DNA of 64,000 nucleotides from Burkholderiales bacterium 67-32 (GCA_001898625.1 MKUP01000022.1:310001-374000), one strand, 5' to 3'; positions 33,159 to 43,484 are shown, numbered from the stretch's first letter. The notes: a model not told the origin generated them from the sequence alone. Program-made: numbers and translations.

Positions 33159-33721
33159 TTGTTCAGGACCTCAGCTTTTTGGATCACGATGGGTTGGAGC
33201 GGGACGCCTTCGTTCTGGCCCCGCGTGGCGGTGGGTACGGCCTTGATCTTGTCGACCACTTCCTTGCCCTGTACCACCTTGCCGAATACCGCGTAGCCCC
33301 AGCCTCGGGTGGTGGGCTCGCGATAGTTCAGGAAGTCGTTGTCGGCGACGTTGATGAAGAATTGCGCCGAGGCCGAGTGCGGGTCGGGCGTACGGGCCAT
33401 GCTCACGGTATAGGCGGCATTTTTCAAGCCATTTGAGGCTTCGTTACGTATGCCGGGACGCGTGGGTTTTTCCTTCATGTCGGCGGTCATGCCGCCGCCC
33501 TGGATCATGAAGCCGTTGATCACGCGGTGGAAGACCGTGCCGTCGTAGTGGCCCTCGCGCACGTATTGCAGGAAGTTGGCGACGGTGCCGGGAGCACGGG
33601 CGTCGTCCAGTTCGAGCACGATGCGGCCCATGGAGGTCTGCAGCGCGACCTGCGGCGCGGCCAATGCGGCCGGAGAGGCCAGGACGGCCGCCAGCGCCAG
33701 GCTGGAGAAAAGCAGTTTCAT
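33155..33721 (-). CDS. ppiA: Periplasmic peptidyl-prolyl cis-trans isomerase (cyclophilin)
   Basis: This 188-residue cyclophilin has a clear signal peptide ([20 protein letters not shown], cut before APQVAL) and should fold proteins in the periplasm. Catalytic motifs are [16 protein letters not shown] and [17 protein letters not shown]. The tail [15 protein letters not shown] parallels the cytosolic copy. Its start overlaps the end of the TPR gene by four bases (ATGA), so TPR gene, ppiA and ppiB appear to form one unit, possibly continuing to lpxH. Confidence 0.94.
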   Translation of the reverse strand: MKLLFSSLALAAVLASPAALAAPQVALQTSMGRIVLELDDARAPGTVANFLQYVREGHYDGTVFHRVINGFMIQGGGMTADMKEKPTRPGIRNEASNGLKNAAYTVSMARTPDPHSASAQFFINVADNDFLNYREPTTRGWGYAVFGKVVQGKEVVDKIKAVPTATRGQNEGVPLQPIVIQKAEVLNK

Positions 33722-34515
33722 CGAGGTGTCCGGGGTGGATGTTCGGAAGACGCCGGCGCGTCCAGCAGTTTGCGGGTCTCGCTTTCCTTCTGGCTCGCGC
33801 CGGCGTCGCGCGGATTCAGCTTGGTGGCCGTGCCGTACGAGCGCGCCGCCAGCATGATATACAAATCGCCCAGGTTCTCGCGCGCGACGGCGTAGTTCGG
33901 GTCGGTGCGGATGGCCATTTCCAACGCCACCTTGGCCTGGTCCAGCCGGCCGTCGGCCACTTCCTGCGCGGCCAGGTTGTTCCAGGGCTCGGGCAGTTCG
34001 GGGAAGCGTTCGGTCATGTCGCGATAGACCGCCTTGGCCTCGTCGCGGCGTCCCAACTGGCTGAGCGCGCGGCCCTTCAGGAAGAGCAGTTGAGCGTTGG
34101 TGGCGTCGGGCGATTTCTGCTTGTCGGCGGCCAGGTGGTCATCGATCTCGGCCAGGGTCTCGGCGGCCTTGCCCTCGTCCAGTTGGCGCTCGAGCCGCTG
34201 CGCCAGGGCGCGGCTCGATTCGGGCAGGCTGGTATCGACACCGGGCTTGAGGGCCTCGAGCAGGTTGCTGAGCCAGGGGATGGCCTGGTCGCCATCGGCG
34301 GAGGGAGCCAGCACCGGCGGCGTGGCCGTCGTGGTCTGGGCGGGAAGCGGGGCGGGCGCCAGCGCGGCGCCCAGCACCAGCACGCCCGCCAGGGCCGCTG
34401 CGCGGCCCGCGCCCCGGCGCAGGCGGAGGAAATATACGTGGTTCGTGGTCAAACGATTCTGCCCGAAGAGAGGGGGACGGCCGGAGGCGCCCCGTCCAAT
34501 TGATATAATCACCAT
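33718..34515 (-). CDS. Tetratricopeptide-repeat exported protein
   Basis: The 265-residue reading has a signal-like segment ([22 protein letters not shown]) followed by TPR-type helices: [41 protein letters not shown] and [19 protein letters not shown], then [18 protein letters not shown]. It is probably a periplasmic scaffold; no enzymatic motif is seen. The start is uncertain: ATG 34515 gives a 40-residue lead before the signal, while TTG 34452 starts nearer to it. The C-terminus ends in a Pro-rich tail. It overlaps ppiA. Confidence 0.75.
   Translation of the reverse strand: MVIISIGRGASGRPPLFGQNRLTTNHVYFLRLRRGAGRAAALAGVLVLGAALAPAPLPAQTTTATPPVLAPSADGDQAIPWLSNLLEALKPGVDTSLPESSRALAQRLERQLDEGKAAETLAEIDDHLAADKQKSPDATNAQLLFLKGRALSQLGRRDEAKAVYRDMTERFPELPEPWNNLAAQEVADGRLDQAKVALEMAIRTDPNYAVARENLGDLYIMLAARSYGTATKLNPRDAGASQKESETRKLLDAPASSEHPPRTPR
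34504..34509 (+). promoter_or_regulatory. Candidate -10 box ahead of cysS
   Basis: TATAAT occurs in the AT-rich patch between the divergent TPR gene and cysS, about 145 bases before the cysS start. No good -35 is seen at 16-18 bases, so support is weak. REP-like copy 2 lies between this site and cysS and would be in the leader. Confidence 0.3.
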
Positions 34516-34560
34516 TCTAATAGCCCACGGCGCAACGCGCCCTGCACCCCCTACGCTCGA

Positions 34561-34640
34561 CCCAGGGCACAGTGGATCCGGCTTCGCCGGTCCACCAGTG
34601 CCGCCCCCTTGAGGGGGCGCGCGAAGCGCGTAGGGGGTGG
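34561..34640 (+). repeat. REP-like double-hairpin repeat, copy 2
   Basis: Same layout as copy 1: AGTGGATCCGGC and GCCGGTCCACCAGT form hairpin one, GCCCCCTTGAGGGGGC forms hairpin two, then CGCGCGAAGCGCG and TAGGGGG. It lies directly upstream of cysS, ending 14 bases before its start codon, so it is probably within the mRNA leader. Confidence 0.85.
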
Positions 34641-34653
34641 TCCTTCCTTCCCC

Positions 34654-36036
<1,383 letters not shown>

Positions 36037-36060
36037 GTGCCGCGAACCGCTGAACACCAG

Positions 36061-36747
36061 ATGTTGAACATGAAGCTCCATGCCACGGCCGAGCCGGGCG
36101 GGTCCGTGCCCGCCGCTTCTTTCGCCGGCACCGACAAGCCCCCGTACTGGGACGCCGCGGTCGCGCACCTGCTCAAGCGCGACCGCATCCTGAAGAAACT
36201 GATCCCCCAGCATCCCGAGGTCCACCTCGCGACCCAGGGCGAGCCTTTCCTGACGCTGGCCCGCGCCATCATCGGCCAGCAGATCTCGACCAAGGCCGCC
36301 GATGCCGCCTGGGAGCGCTGCCTGGCCGCCTGCGGCCGCCGGGTCACCCCCGGGGTGGTCGGCAAGCTGGGCCTGGCCGGCCTGCGCGAGGCCGGCCTGT
36401 CGCAGCGCAAGGCCGAATACCTGCTGGATCTGGCCACGCATTTCCAGCAGCGCCTGGTGCATCCGGACCTGTGGACCGAGATGGACGACGAGGCGGTCAT
36501 CGCCGAATTGACCGCGATTCGTGGCATCGGCCGCTGGACAGCGGATATGTTCCTGATCTTTAATCTGCGGCGGCCGGATATTCTGCCGCTGGACGACCCG
36601 GGGCTGCTGCGCGCCATTTCGCTGCACTATTTCAGTGGCGAACCCGTGTCGCGTTTCGAGGCTAGGGAAGTGGCCCAGGCCTGGAAGCCGTGGTGTACGG
36701 TGGCGACGTGGTATCTCTGGAAGAGCTTGCCCCCCCCTACGCGCTGA
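36061..36747 (+). CDS. DNA-3-methyladenine glycosylase II family protein
   Basis: This HhH-GPD base-excision glycosylase (AlkA-like) should remove alkylated purines from DNA. The 228-residue protein has ARAIIGQQISTKAA, the helix-hairpin-helix ITAIRGIGRW-type segment (LTAIRGIGRWTADMF) and the catalytic Asp in ILPLDDPGL. It lacks the N-terminal beta domain of E. coli AlkA (282 aa). ATG 36061 and 36070 are both possible starts; a GTG at 36037 immediately after cysS is less likely. The last residues (PPPTR) and the stop are encoded by REP-like copy 3. Confidence 0.88.
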   Translation: MLNMKLHATAEPGGSVPAASFAGTDKPPYWDAAVAHLLKRDRILKKLIPQHPEVHLATQGEPFLTLARAIIGQQISTKAADAAWERCLAACGRRVTPGVVGKLGLAGLREAGLSQRKAEYLLDLATHFQQRLVHPDLWTEMDDEAVIAELTAIRGIGRWTADMFLIFNLRRPDILPLDDPGLLRAISLHYFSGEPVSRFEAREVAQAWKPWCTVATWYLWKSLPPPTR

Positions 36748-36810
36748 CGCGCGCCCCCCAGGGGGCGATGCGGGTGGACCGGCGGAGCCGGATCCACCGC
36801 ATCCTGGGTC
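36731..36810 (-). repeat. REP-like double-hairpin repeat, copy 3
   Basis: This is the reverse complement of copy 1 with about three to four differences over some 78 bases (CCCCCTACGCGCT, GCGCGCCCCCCAGGGGGC, GGTGGACCGGC, GCCGGATCCACCGCATCCTGGG). It overlaps the 3' end of the glycosylase gene and extends into the 153-bp gap before accA. Confidence 0.87.
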
Positions 36811-36900
36811 TGCACCGGGTGGGTGGGGTTTTGGAGTGATTGAGTTGTTGATGAACGAAGTTGGACGCCCCGGGCGTCCGCTGCCCCTTGGGAGGGCCTG

Positions 36901-37869
36901 ATGCGCAATGCATTTCTTGAATTCGAACAACCGCTGGCCGAGCTCGAGGGCAAGATCGAGGAACTGCGCTTCGTGCAGGCCGATTCCGCCGTCGATATCT
37001 CCGAGGAGATCAGCCGGCTGCAGCAGAAAAGCCAGGGGCTGGCCAAGGATATCTATTCCAAGCTGACGCCGTGGCAGACCGCCCTGGTGGCGCGTCATCC
37101 GCAGCGTCCCTATACGCTGGACTACGTGCGGGACATCTTCACCGATTTCCATGAACTGCACGGTGACCGCATGTTCGCCGACGACCGTTCCATCGTGGGC
37201 GGCATGGCGCGGTTCAACGGCATGCCCTGCATGATCATCGGCCACCAGAAGGGCCGGGACACGAAGGAACGCGCGGCGCGCAATTTCGGCATGCCGCGGC
37301 CCGAGGGCTATCGCAAGGCCCTGCGGCTGATGCGCCTGGCCGAGAAATTCGGTCTGCCGGTCTTTACTTTCGTCGACACCCCGGGAGCCTATCCCGGCAT
37401 CGACGCCGAGGCCCGCGGGCAGTCCGAGGCCATCGGCCACAACCTGTATGCGATGGCCGAACTGCAGGTTCCCATCATCACCACCATCATCGGCGAAGGC
37501 GGCTCGGGCGGGGCGCTGGCCATCGCGGTGGCCGATTGCGTGCTGATGCTGCAATACGCCACCTACTCGGTCATCTCGCCCGAAGGCTGCGCGTCCATTT
37601 TGTGGCGCAGCCAGGAGAAGGCCTCCGAGGCCGCCGAGGTGCTGGGCATCACGGCGCACCGCCTGAAGGCCCTGGGCCTGATCGACAAGATCGTCAGCGA
37701 ACCCGTCGGCGGCGCCCATCGCGACCCCAAGCACATGGCCCAGTTGCTGCGGCGCGCCCTGTCCGACGCGCTGCGCCAGTTCCAGGGCGTCAAGGCCGGC
37801 GATCTGGTCACCACGCGTCTCGAGCGGGTCATGGCCTATGGCCGCTTCAAGGAAACCGTCCAGTCCTGA
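36901..37869 (+). CDS. accA: Acetyl-CoA carboxylase carboxyltransferase, alpha subunit
   Basis: AccA with AccD forms the carboxyltransferase that moves CO2 from biotin to acetyl-CoA, making malonyl-CoA for fatty acids. The 322-residue protein matches E. coli AccA (319). Typical segments are [60 protein letters not shown] and [14 protein letters not shown]. The ATG at 36901 follows GGGAGGG. It overlaps tilS by 32 bases. Confidence 0.96.
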   Translation: MRNAFLEFEQPLAELEGKIEELRFVQADSAVDISEEISRLQQKSQGLAKDIYSKLTPWQTALVARHPQRPYTLDYVRDIFTDFHELHGDRMFADDRSIVGGMARFNGMPCMIIGHQKGRDTKERAARNFGMPRPEGYRKALRLMRLAEKFGLPVFTFVDTPGAYPGIDAEARGQSEAIGHNLYAMAELQVPIITTIIGEGGSGGALAIAVADCVLMLQYATYSVISPEGCASILWRSQEKASEAAEVLGITAHRLKALGLIDKIVSEPVGGAHRDPKHMAQLLRRALSDALRQFQGVKAGDLVTTRLERVMAYGRFKETVQS

Positions 37870-39274
37870 CGCCGGCGCGGACGTAGCGGCCCTGCACGCG
37901 TCCGAGCTGCTGGACCGGGCGCTGGATGCCATGCCCCCGGTGGCGGAGCGGTTCGCCGTCGCCTTGAGCGCCGGCCCGGATTCGGCCGCGCTGGCCGTGA
38001 AGGCCGCCGAGTGGGCCGCCCGGCGAGGCCTGGAAATGCGGCTGTTCCACGTCCACCACGGCCTGCATCCCGACGCGGATGCCTGGACCGGGCTGGCGGC
38101 CGACCTGGCGGGCCGCCTGGGCCTGCCGATGGACGTGCGCCGGGTGAGGGTGGATCCCGCCGATCCGGCCGGCACCGAGGCCGCGGCGCGCGACGCCCGC
38201 TACCGCGCCCTGGCCGGGATGGCCGCCGAAGCCGGCATCGACACCATCCTGCTTGCCCATCACCTGGACGACCAGGCCGAGACCGTGCTGCTGCGGCTGC
38301 TGCGGGGCGCGGGCACCGATGGCATGGGCGCGATGGCGGGTGAAACGCGCAAGGATGGGATTCGTTACCTTCGTCCCTGGCTCGCGGTGCCCAGAAGTCG
38401 GATACTTGCGTTCATGCACGCCTATTCGGCGCGCACCGGTTTCGAGGCTGTCCGGGATCCCAGCAACCTCGATGCCCGCTACGCCCGGGGCATCCTGCGC
38501 GCGGAAATCCTGCCCGCCATCGAGCGCCACTGGCCAGGGTACCGCGCGACCCTGGACCGCTACGCGCGCCGGTCCGCCGAGGCGGCGGCCTTGCTGAGGG
38601 AGGTGGCGCAGTCCGACCTGGACGCGATCCAGGAGCCGCGCCCTCCCTACGGCAGCGCGCTGCGCCTGTCGGGGCTGAGCCGGCTGGCACCCGCGCGCAG
38701 GGCGATGGTGCTGCGGCTCTGGCTGGCCGGCCACGACATGGCCGCGCCGTCGGAGGCCCGCTTGCGGGAAATGGCCAGGCAATTGCAGGACGCGGCGCAC
38801 GACAGGCAACTGTTGCTGCGCCATGGCGACAGGCAGGTGCGTCGTTATCGGGATCATGTCATCGTGGACAGCAGGGAGAGCGCGCCGCCGGCGGTACAGG
38901 CGGCCGGTGTCGAATTCAAGTGGGCCGGCGAATCCGCCATCCGGCTCGAGGCCATGGGCGGCACACTGGTGTTCGCCGTCGAGGAGTCGGGCATCGCCCC
39001 GGAGTGGCTGCGCAATACGGCCTTGATCATGCGCTGGCGCCGGGGCCGCGAACGGCTGAAGGTCACGGCCCAGAGCCCCAGCCGCAGCCTGAAGAACCTC
39101 TACCAGGAGCGGGGTATCCCCACCTGGGAGCGCGAACGCCTACCGCTCCTGTATCGCGGCGAGATCATGGCCTACGCCGCCGGGCTGGGCGCCGATGCGC
39201 GGTTGCCGCAGGCCTCCCCGGGTATCCGCCTGGAATGGGTGCCCGATCACCCCGGCGCCACCGTGACGTCCTGA
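37838..39274 (+). CDS. tilS: tRNA(Ile)-lysidine synthase
   Basis: TilS attaches lysine to C34 of tRNA-Ile(CAU) with ATP so that it reads AUA. The 478-residue protein has an N-terminal PP-loop ATPase domain and C-terminal domains ending around [16 protein letters not shown], the family's TilS-C signature. [19 protein letters not shown] is conserved. The PP-loop reads SAGPDS (S44-S49) where SGG-x-DS is usual, so the second residue is Ala. The start at 37838 lies inside accA; a later start is possible but would trim a non-conserved N-terminus only. Confidence 0.93.
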   Translation: MAASRKPSSPDAGADVAALHASELLDRALDAMPPVAERFAVALSAGPDSAALAVKAAEWAARRGLEMRLFHVHHGLHPDADAWTGLAADLAGRLGLPMDVRRVRVDPADPAGTEAAARDARYRALAGMAAEAGIDTILLAHHLDDQAETVLLRLLRGAGTDGMGAMAGETRKDGIRYLRPWLAVPRSRILAFMHAYSARTGFEAVRDPSNLDARYARGILRAEILPAIERHWPGYRATLDRYARRSAEAAALLREVAQSDLDAIQEPRPPYGSALRLSGLSRLAPARRAMVLRLWLAGHDMAAPSEARLREMARQLQDAAHDRQLLLRHGDRQVRRYRDHVIVDSRESAPPAVQAAGVEFKWAGESAIRLEAMGGTLVFAVEESGIAPEWLRNTALIMRWRRGRERLKVTAQSPSRSLKNLYQERGIPTWERERLPLLYRGEIMAYAAGLGADARLPQASPGIRLEWVPDHPGATVTS

Positions 39275-39395
39275 CGGCCAAGGCCCGGCTCCCTTGGGGG
39301 GAGAGGCTGAAATCCTGCCGTTTTGCGGAATTGCCGGAGCTGGGCTACCATTTATGGTTAGCCTTTTCTCTGGTGAAACAGGTTTTGCCGGCCAT

Positions 39396-39431
39396 CTGGT
39401 CGGCTACCTGGTCGGCCACCTGGTCGGCCAC
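39396..39431 (+). repeat. Three tandem 12-bp repeats upstream of lysC
   Basis: CTGGTCGGC followed by TAC, CAC and CAC repeats three times without gap, ending 45 bases before the lysC start. The frame with lysC is open through the repeats (LVGY-LVGH-LVGH). The 202-bp tilS-lysC gap holds no lysine-riboswitch-like fold that I can recognise. Confidence 0.85.
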
Positions 39432-39476
39432 CCCAAGGCAGTCCAGGCTCAAGCATGCGTTAAGCGACACAAGACA

Positions 39477-40736
39477 ATGGCACTAATCGTTCACAAGTAT
39501 GGCGGTACGTCGATGGGCTCGGTCGAGCGCATCAAGAACGTGGCACGGCGCGTGGCCAAATGGCACGCCGCCGGGCATCAGGTCGTGGTGGTCCCCTCGG
39601 CCATGTCGGGCGAGACCAACCGGCTCATCGGCCTGGCCAAGGAAATCCAGGAGCAGCCCGATCCGCGCGAACTCGACATGATCGCCTCCACGGGCGAGCA
39701 GGTCAGCGTCGGGCTCCTGGCCATGGCGCTGAAGGCGCAGGGCGTGGACGCCCGCAGCTACGCCGGCTGGCAGGTTCCGGTGCGCACCGACTCCGCCTAC
39801 ACCAAAGCCCGCATCTCCTCGATCGACGATACCCGCGTCCGCGCCGACCTCGACGCCGGCCGCGTGGTCATCGTCACCGGGTTCCAGGGCATGGACGACG
39901 CCGGCAACATCACCACCCTGGGTCGGGGCGGCTCGGACACGTCGGCCGTGGCCGTTGCGGCCGCGCTCAAGGCCGCGGAATGCCTGATCTACACCGACGT
40001 CGACGGCGTCTATACGACCGATCCGCGCGTGGTGCCCGAGGCCCGGCGCCTGAATGTCGTTTCCTTCGAGGAAATGCTGGAGATGGCCTCGCTGGGCTCC
40101 AAGGTCCTGCAGATCCGCTCGGTCGAGTTCGCCGGCAAGTACCGCGTGCCTACCCGCGTGCTGTCGTCGCTGACCGATCCGATGATTTCGCTCGACGAAG
40201 AAATGAAGTCGGGCACCCTGATTACTTTTGAGGAAGACGAGAAAATGGAAGCCGCCGTTGTATCCGGCATCGCATTCAGCCGGGACGAAGCCAAGATCAC
40301 GGTCGTGGCCGTGCCGGTCAAGCCCGGCATCGCCTTCTCCATTCTGGGCCCGATCGCCGACGCCAACATCGACGTCGACATGATCGTCCAGAACCAGTCC
40401 GTCGCCGGCACCACCGACTTCTCCTTCACCGTCAACCGCGGCGAGTTCAAGAAGGCGCTGGACGTCCTGAACGGCAAGGTCGTCCAAGCCATCGGCGCGC
40501 GCGAAGTCGTGTCCGACGACAAGGTCTGCAAGGTCTCCATCGTCGGCATCGGCATGCGTTCGCACGCCGGCATCGCCAGCCTGATGTTCCGGACCCTGTC
40601 GGAAGAGGGCATCAACATCCAGATGATCAGCACCAGCGAGATCAAGACCTCGGTGGTCATCGAGGACAAATACATGGAACTGGCCGTTCGTGCGCTGCAC
40701 AAGGCGTTCGGCCTGGACCAGGGCGCCGCGCAGTAA
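39477..40736 (+). CDS. lysC: Aspartate kinase
   Basis: This enzyme phosphorylates aspartate, opening the pathway to lysine, threonine, methionine and diaminopimelate. The 419-residue protein starts LIVHKYGGTSMGSVERIKNV (kinase motif KYGGTS). FQGMDDAGNITTLGRGGSDTSA is the ATP/aspartate site. Two ACT domains occupy about 265-419, with VPVKPGIAFSILGPIADANI and SEEGINIQMISTSEIKTSV, where lysine/threonine feedback is expected. Length and form match the monofunctional Pseudomonas/Bordetella type. Confidence 0.95.
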   Translation: MALIVHKYGGTSMGSVERIKNVARRVAKWHAAGHQVVVVPSAMSGETNRLIGLAKEIQEQPDPRELDMIASTGEQVSVGLLAMALKAQGVDARSYAGWQVPVRTDSAYTKARISSIDDTRVRADLDAGRVVIVTGFQGMDDAGNITTLGRGGSDTSAVAVAAALKAAECLIYTDVDGVYTTDPRVVPEARRLNVVSFEEMLEMASLGSKVLQIRSVEFAGKYRVPTRVLSSLTDPMISLDEEMKSGTLITFEEDEKMEAAVVSGIAFSRDEAKITVVAVPVKPGIAFSILGPIADANIDVDMIVQNQSVAGTTDFSFTVNRGEFKKALDVLNGKVVQAIGAREVVSDDKVCKVSIVGIGMRSHAGIASLMFRTLSEEGINIQMISTSEIKTSVVIEDKYMELAVRALHKAFGLDQGAAQ

Positions 40737-40837
40737 TCGCGGTGCCGCGGGGTGCCCGGTACCAGGGGAAACTGCAATTTTTTCGGCCGCCAGCGGCTGG
40801 ATCCCCCCTCGGACCGTGGTACACTGCCGGCTCTTTC

Positions 40838-40929
40838 GGAAGCGTGCCCGAGTGGCCGAAGGGGCTCCCCTGCTAAGGGAGTATGCGGCTAAAACTGCAT
40901 CGTGGGTTCGAATCCCACCGCTTCCGCCA
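40838..40929 (+). tRNA. tRNA-Ser (anticodon GCU)
   Basis: The acceptor stem GGAAGCG pairs with CGCTTCC, and CCA is encoded at the 3' end. The anticodon arm CTCCC-CTGCTAA-GGGAG gives anticodon GCU, reading AGC/AGU. A long variable arm (TATGCGGC...) and the T-arm GTGGGTTCGAATCCCAC complete a class II serine tRNA of 92 bases. Confidence 0.95.
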
Positions 40930-40938
40930 GATTTGCCG

Positions 40939-40969
40939 AAAAACCCCTTGAGAAATCAAGGGGTTTTTT
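40939..40969 (+). terminator. Rho-independent terminator after tRNA-Ser
   Basis: CCCCTTGA at 40944-40951 pairs with TCAAGGGG at 40956-40963 across a GAAA loop, extended by A/T pairs on the outside and followed by six T. It ends tRNA transcription and may also work in reverse for the convergent amidase gene. Confidence 0.9.
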
Positions 40970-40997
40970 GTTTGGCGCCGCGGTTTGGCGCTGGGGG

Positions 40998-41621
40998 TTA
41001 TTTCAACTGTTCCAGCATCTGGCGCATCCGCGCCAGCGAGACAACTTCCGCGTACTTGCTTTGCATGTCGACCAGGTTGCTCGCGTGCTGCGCGGCGGAG
41101 CGGTCGGCCACGCATTCCTGCACCACGAAAGGCGGGAATGCGTTCTGCATGGCGTCGACCACGCTGGCGCGTACGCAACCGCTGGTGGTGGCTCCGGCAA
41201 CGATGAGGGAATCGCATTGGCGGGCCGCAAGCAGCGCGGACAGCGGGGTGCCGAAGAAGGCGGAAGCCTGGGTCTTGCGCAGGACGAGATCGGTCGCGGG
41301 GTCGTAGTGAAGGCGTGGATCGATCTCGCAGGTGGGCGTACCCTGGATGAGCGTATCGAGCGACGTGCATTTCCTGCCCCATGCGCCCATGTCGCTCAGG
41401 TTGCGCTGGTAGCCGAGCAGCGTGAAGATGACGGTGCCCACGCCGCGCATGGCATCGATCAGCTCGTTGGTGGCAAGCACGGCCGCGCCGCAGTCCGATG
41501 CCAGGGGGCTGAGTGCCGGCTCGGTGAAGCCGCGCTGGAAATCGACGATCAGCAGCGCGGGGCGATGGCCGAATGTCAGGGTGCCGTTGAAACCGCTTCG
41601 GATGTTGTCTTGGTCTTGCAT
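40998..41621 (-). CDS. Isochorismatase-fold amidohydrolase (maleamate amidase-like)
   Basis: This 207-residue cysteine hydrolase has the family triad: D27 (IVDFQRGF), K116 (VLRKTQASAFFGTPL) and C149 (GATTSGCVRASVVDA, with the preceding cis-peptide region). Members include N-carbamoylsarcosine amidase, nicotinamidase and maleamate amidase (NicF). Maleate isomerase encoded in the same cluster makes maleamate to maleate plus ammonia the best-supported role, but this is context-based. It is divergent from the LysR gene with only 29 bp between starts, so the LysR protein probably controls it. Confidence 0.82.
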   Translation of the reverse strand: MQDQDNIRSGFNGTLTFGHRPALLIVDFQRGFTEPALSPLASDCGAAVLATNELIDAMRGVGTVIFTLLGYQRNLSDMGAWGRKCTSLDTLIQGTPTCEIDPRLHYDPATDLVLRKTQASAFFGTPLSALLAARQCDSLIVAGATTSGCVRASVVDAMQNAFPPFVVQECVADRSAAQHASNLVDMQSKYAEVVSLARMRQMLEQLK

Positions 41622-41650
41622 GGAATGCCTTGTTGAGGGCGATATCGTTT

Positions 41651-42547
41651 ATGGAACTGCGCAACCTTCGCTACTTCGTGGCCCTGGCCGAGGAACTCAG
41701 CTTTACCAAGGCCGCGCAGCGGCTGCATATCTCGCAGCCGCCGCTCAGCGTTCAGATCGCGCAGTTGGAAGAAGAGATCGGCGTTCCGCTCTTTACGCGT
41801 ACCAGCCGCAGTGTGCAGCTGACTCCCGCCGGCGAGGTGTTCCTGAACGATACCCGATCGATCCTGGACCGCCTGAGCGTCGCATGCGACCGCGCGCGTT
41901 CCGTGGGCAGCGGCCTGGCCGGCCGCATCGACATCGGCTTGTCCGGCTCGCAGTTCCAGGGGCCGCTGCCGAGCCTGATCGCCAAGTACATGCAGATGAA
42001 TGCGGGCGTGTCGATCGTGTTGCATGAGTCCCGGCCCGCCGATCAACTGGAGGAACTGCGCCGCGGCAGCATCGATCTGAGCATCTCGCGCACGCCGGTC
42101 AACGATTCGGTGCTGCGCAGCCAACTGCTGTTCAATGATCCCGTCGTCGTGGCGCTGCCCGCGGGGCACCGCCTTGGCGGGAAGGAGCGCCTCAAGCTGC
42201 CGGATCTGGCGGCCGAGCCGTTCATCATGCTGCGTACGGAGTCGTCGGCGTTTGCCCGGATGCTGTTCGACAGCTGCATCCAGGCGGGCTTTGCGCCCAA
42301 GGTCGTGCAATGGGTGCTGGAAGTGCCCGCGATCACGAGCCTCGTGGCGGCAGGCATAGGCGTGGGATTCGTCCCGCGCTCGGCTGCCTGCGCGCGCGAC
42401 GATTGCGTGTACCGTGCGCTCGATGGCGACGTACCGCGCTCGGGCGTGTACGTCGTGCAGCGATGCAATGAAACTAACCGCGTGGCGGAGGCGTTCGTGC
42501 GCATGCTGGAAGAGAGCGACCTGAGCCGTTGGCAGGGTGGCGACTAG
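41651..42547 (+). CDS. LysR-family transcriptional regulator
   Basis: The 298-residue protein has an N-terminal winged helix-turn-helix (LRYFVALAEELSFTKAAQRL, then ISQPPLSVQIAQLEEEIG) and a C-terminal periplasmic-binding-like effector domain starting near residue 92 (GRIDIGLSGSQFQGPLP). It resembles the CatR/BenM branch that senses aromatic-catabolism intermediates. It is transcribed away from the amidase gene, whose promoter must lie in the short 29-bp gap or within the LysR 5' region. It is convergent with the maleate isomerase gene. Confidence 0.9.
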   Translation: MELRNLRYFVALAEELSFTKAAQRLHISQPPLSVQIAQLEEEIGVPLFTRTSRSVQLTPAGEVFLNDTRSILDRLSVACDRARSVGSGLAGRIDIGLSGSQFQGPLPSLIAKYMQMNAGVSIVLHESRPADQLEELRRGSIDLSISRTPVNDSVLRSQLLFNDPVVVALPAGHRLGGKERLKLPDLAAEPFIMLRTESSAFARMLFDSCIQAGFAPKVVQWVLEVPAITSLVAAGIGVGFVPRSAACARDDCVYRALDGDVPRSGVYVVQRCNETNRVAEAFVRMLEESDLSRWQGGD

Positions 42548-42595
42548 GGATCCGTCGCGGGCCGGCATCAGGTCGCCTGGCGTTTCGTGGAAGCG

Positions 42596-43348
42596 TCAGT
42601 ACTTGCCCGACAGCAGCGAGCCGAAGCCGGGCACTCGGGTCTTGAGGCCGAGCGACTTGAGCATCATGTAGGCCGTGGACACCGCGGCCGAGACCACGGG
42701 CATGCCTACACGATCCTCTATGCCCTGGATGGAGGTAAGCGAAGGCATCTGCACGCAGGCCGACGCCACGACGGCATCCGCGCCGGCCGTGTTCAGGCGT
42801 TTGGTGATCTCCAGGGGCGCCAGCGGATCGCGTCGACCCACGTCCAGGTTGTCCGGAATCTCCAGCGAGATGCTGTCGACCACTTCTATGCCCTCGTGCG
42901 CCAGGTAGTCGATCACGAGCTGCGTCAGGGGCTTCATGTAGGGCGTGAGAATCGCCACGCGCTTGGCACCGATGGCGTGCAGGCCGCTGACGAGGGCGCC
43001 CGCGCTGGTAACGATGGGGGCGGGGCCGCCGGCCTCGACCGTGCGCTCATGCAGGCGCTTTTCGGAGACGCGGTGGTAGCCCAGGCCCATGCTCATGATG
43101 GCGACCAGGCAGGCATAGCCCATGACGTCGACCCGGGCGTCGGCCAGTTCCATGGCGCAGCGGTCGGAGTCGCGATCCATGGCCGCCAGTTCTTCCTTGG
43201 TCACCTTCTGCATGCGCATGCGGCTCGAGTGGAAGGTGAAACGCTCAGGCTCGTGGTTCTGGCGGGCGGTCAGAATGGCGGGGATCTCGGTCTCCATCGT
43301 GGTGTTGGAGCTGGGGACGATCTGCCCGATGCGGTAGGTGGTGGTCAT
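42596..43348 (-). CDS. nicE: Maleate cis-trans isomerase (Asp/Glu racemase superfamily)
   Basis: The enzyme converts maleate to fumarate, the last step of nicotinate breakdown by the maleamate route. The 250-residue protein begins TTTYRIGQIVPSSNTTMETE, nearly the NicE opening. Both catalytic cysteines are present: C80 (MGYACLVAIMSMG) and C198 (VASACVQMPSL). FHSSRMRMQKVT and LTPYMKPLTQLVIDYLAHEG are further characteristic blocks. No other nic genes are nearby, so here it probably serves another maleate-forming route. Confidence 0.9.
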   Translation of the reverse strand: MTTTYRIGQIVPSSNTTMETEIPAILTARQNHEPERFTFHSSRMRMQKVTKEELAAMDRDSDRCAMELADARVDVMGYACLVAIMSMGLGYHRVSEKRLHERTVEAGGPAPIVTSAGALVSGLHAIGAKRVAILTPYMKPLTQLVIDYLAHEGIEVVDSISLEIPDNLDVGRRDPLAPLEITKRLNTAGADAVVASACVQMPSLTSIQGIEDRVGMPVVSAAVSTAYMMLKSLGLKTRVPGFGSLLSGKY

Positions 43349-43451
43349 CTGCCTTGCCTCGCTGGACGCCGCGTGTCCGCGGCCTTGGTTATCAATAGTG
43401 GCAGAAGATAGTCTCCGAACAAGTATTTGAGCAAATATGTTTTTTGTTTGT

Positions 43452-43474
43452 ATCTATTCTTTTTGAGAATAGAT
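43452..43474. promoter_or_regulatory. Perfect 9-bp inverted repeat in AT-rich gap
   Basis: ATCTATTCT and AGAATAGAT flank a five-base spacer in the AT-rich 136-bp gap between the CMD-fold gene and the maleate isomerase gene. No T-run follows on the minus strand, so an operator (perhaps for the cluster's LysR or GntR) is as likely as a terminator. Confidence 0.45.
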
Positions 43475-43484
43475 GGGCTGGCCT

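Noticed and set aside
39275-39476. Lysine riboswitch before lysC
   Set aside because: The conserved lysine-riboswitch blocks are not recognisable in the gap; only the 12-bp repeats stand out.
40838-40929. tRNA-Ser as integration site for the following accessory cluster
   Set aside because: No integrase and no repeated tRNA 3' end was found downstream up to the conjugative element, which ends at a different core.
42596-43348. Aspartate/glutamate racemase
   Set aside because: The sequence blocks and Cys spacing (C80/C198) match maleate isomerase NicE far better than amino-acid racemases.
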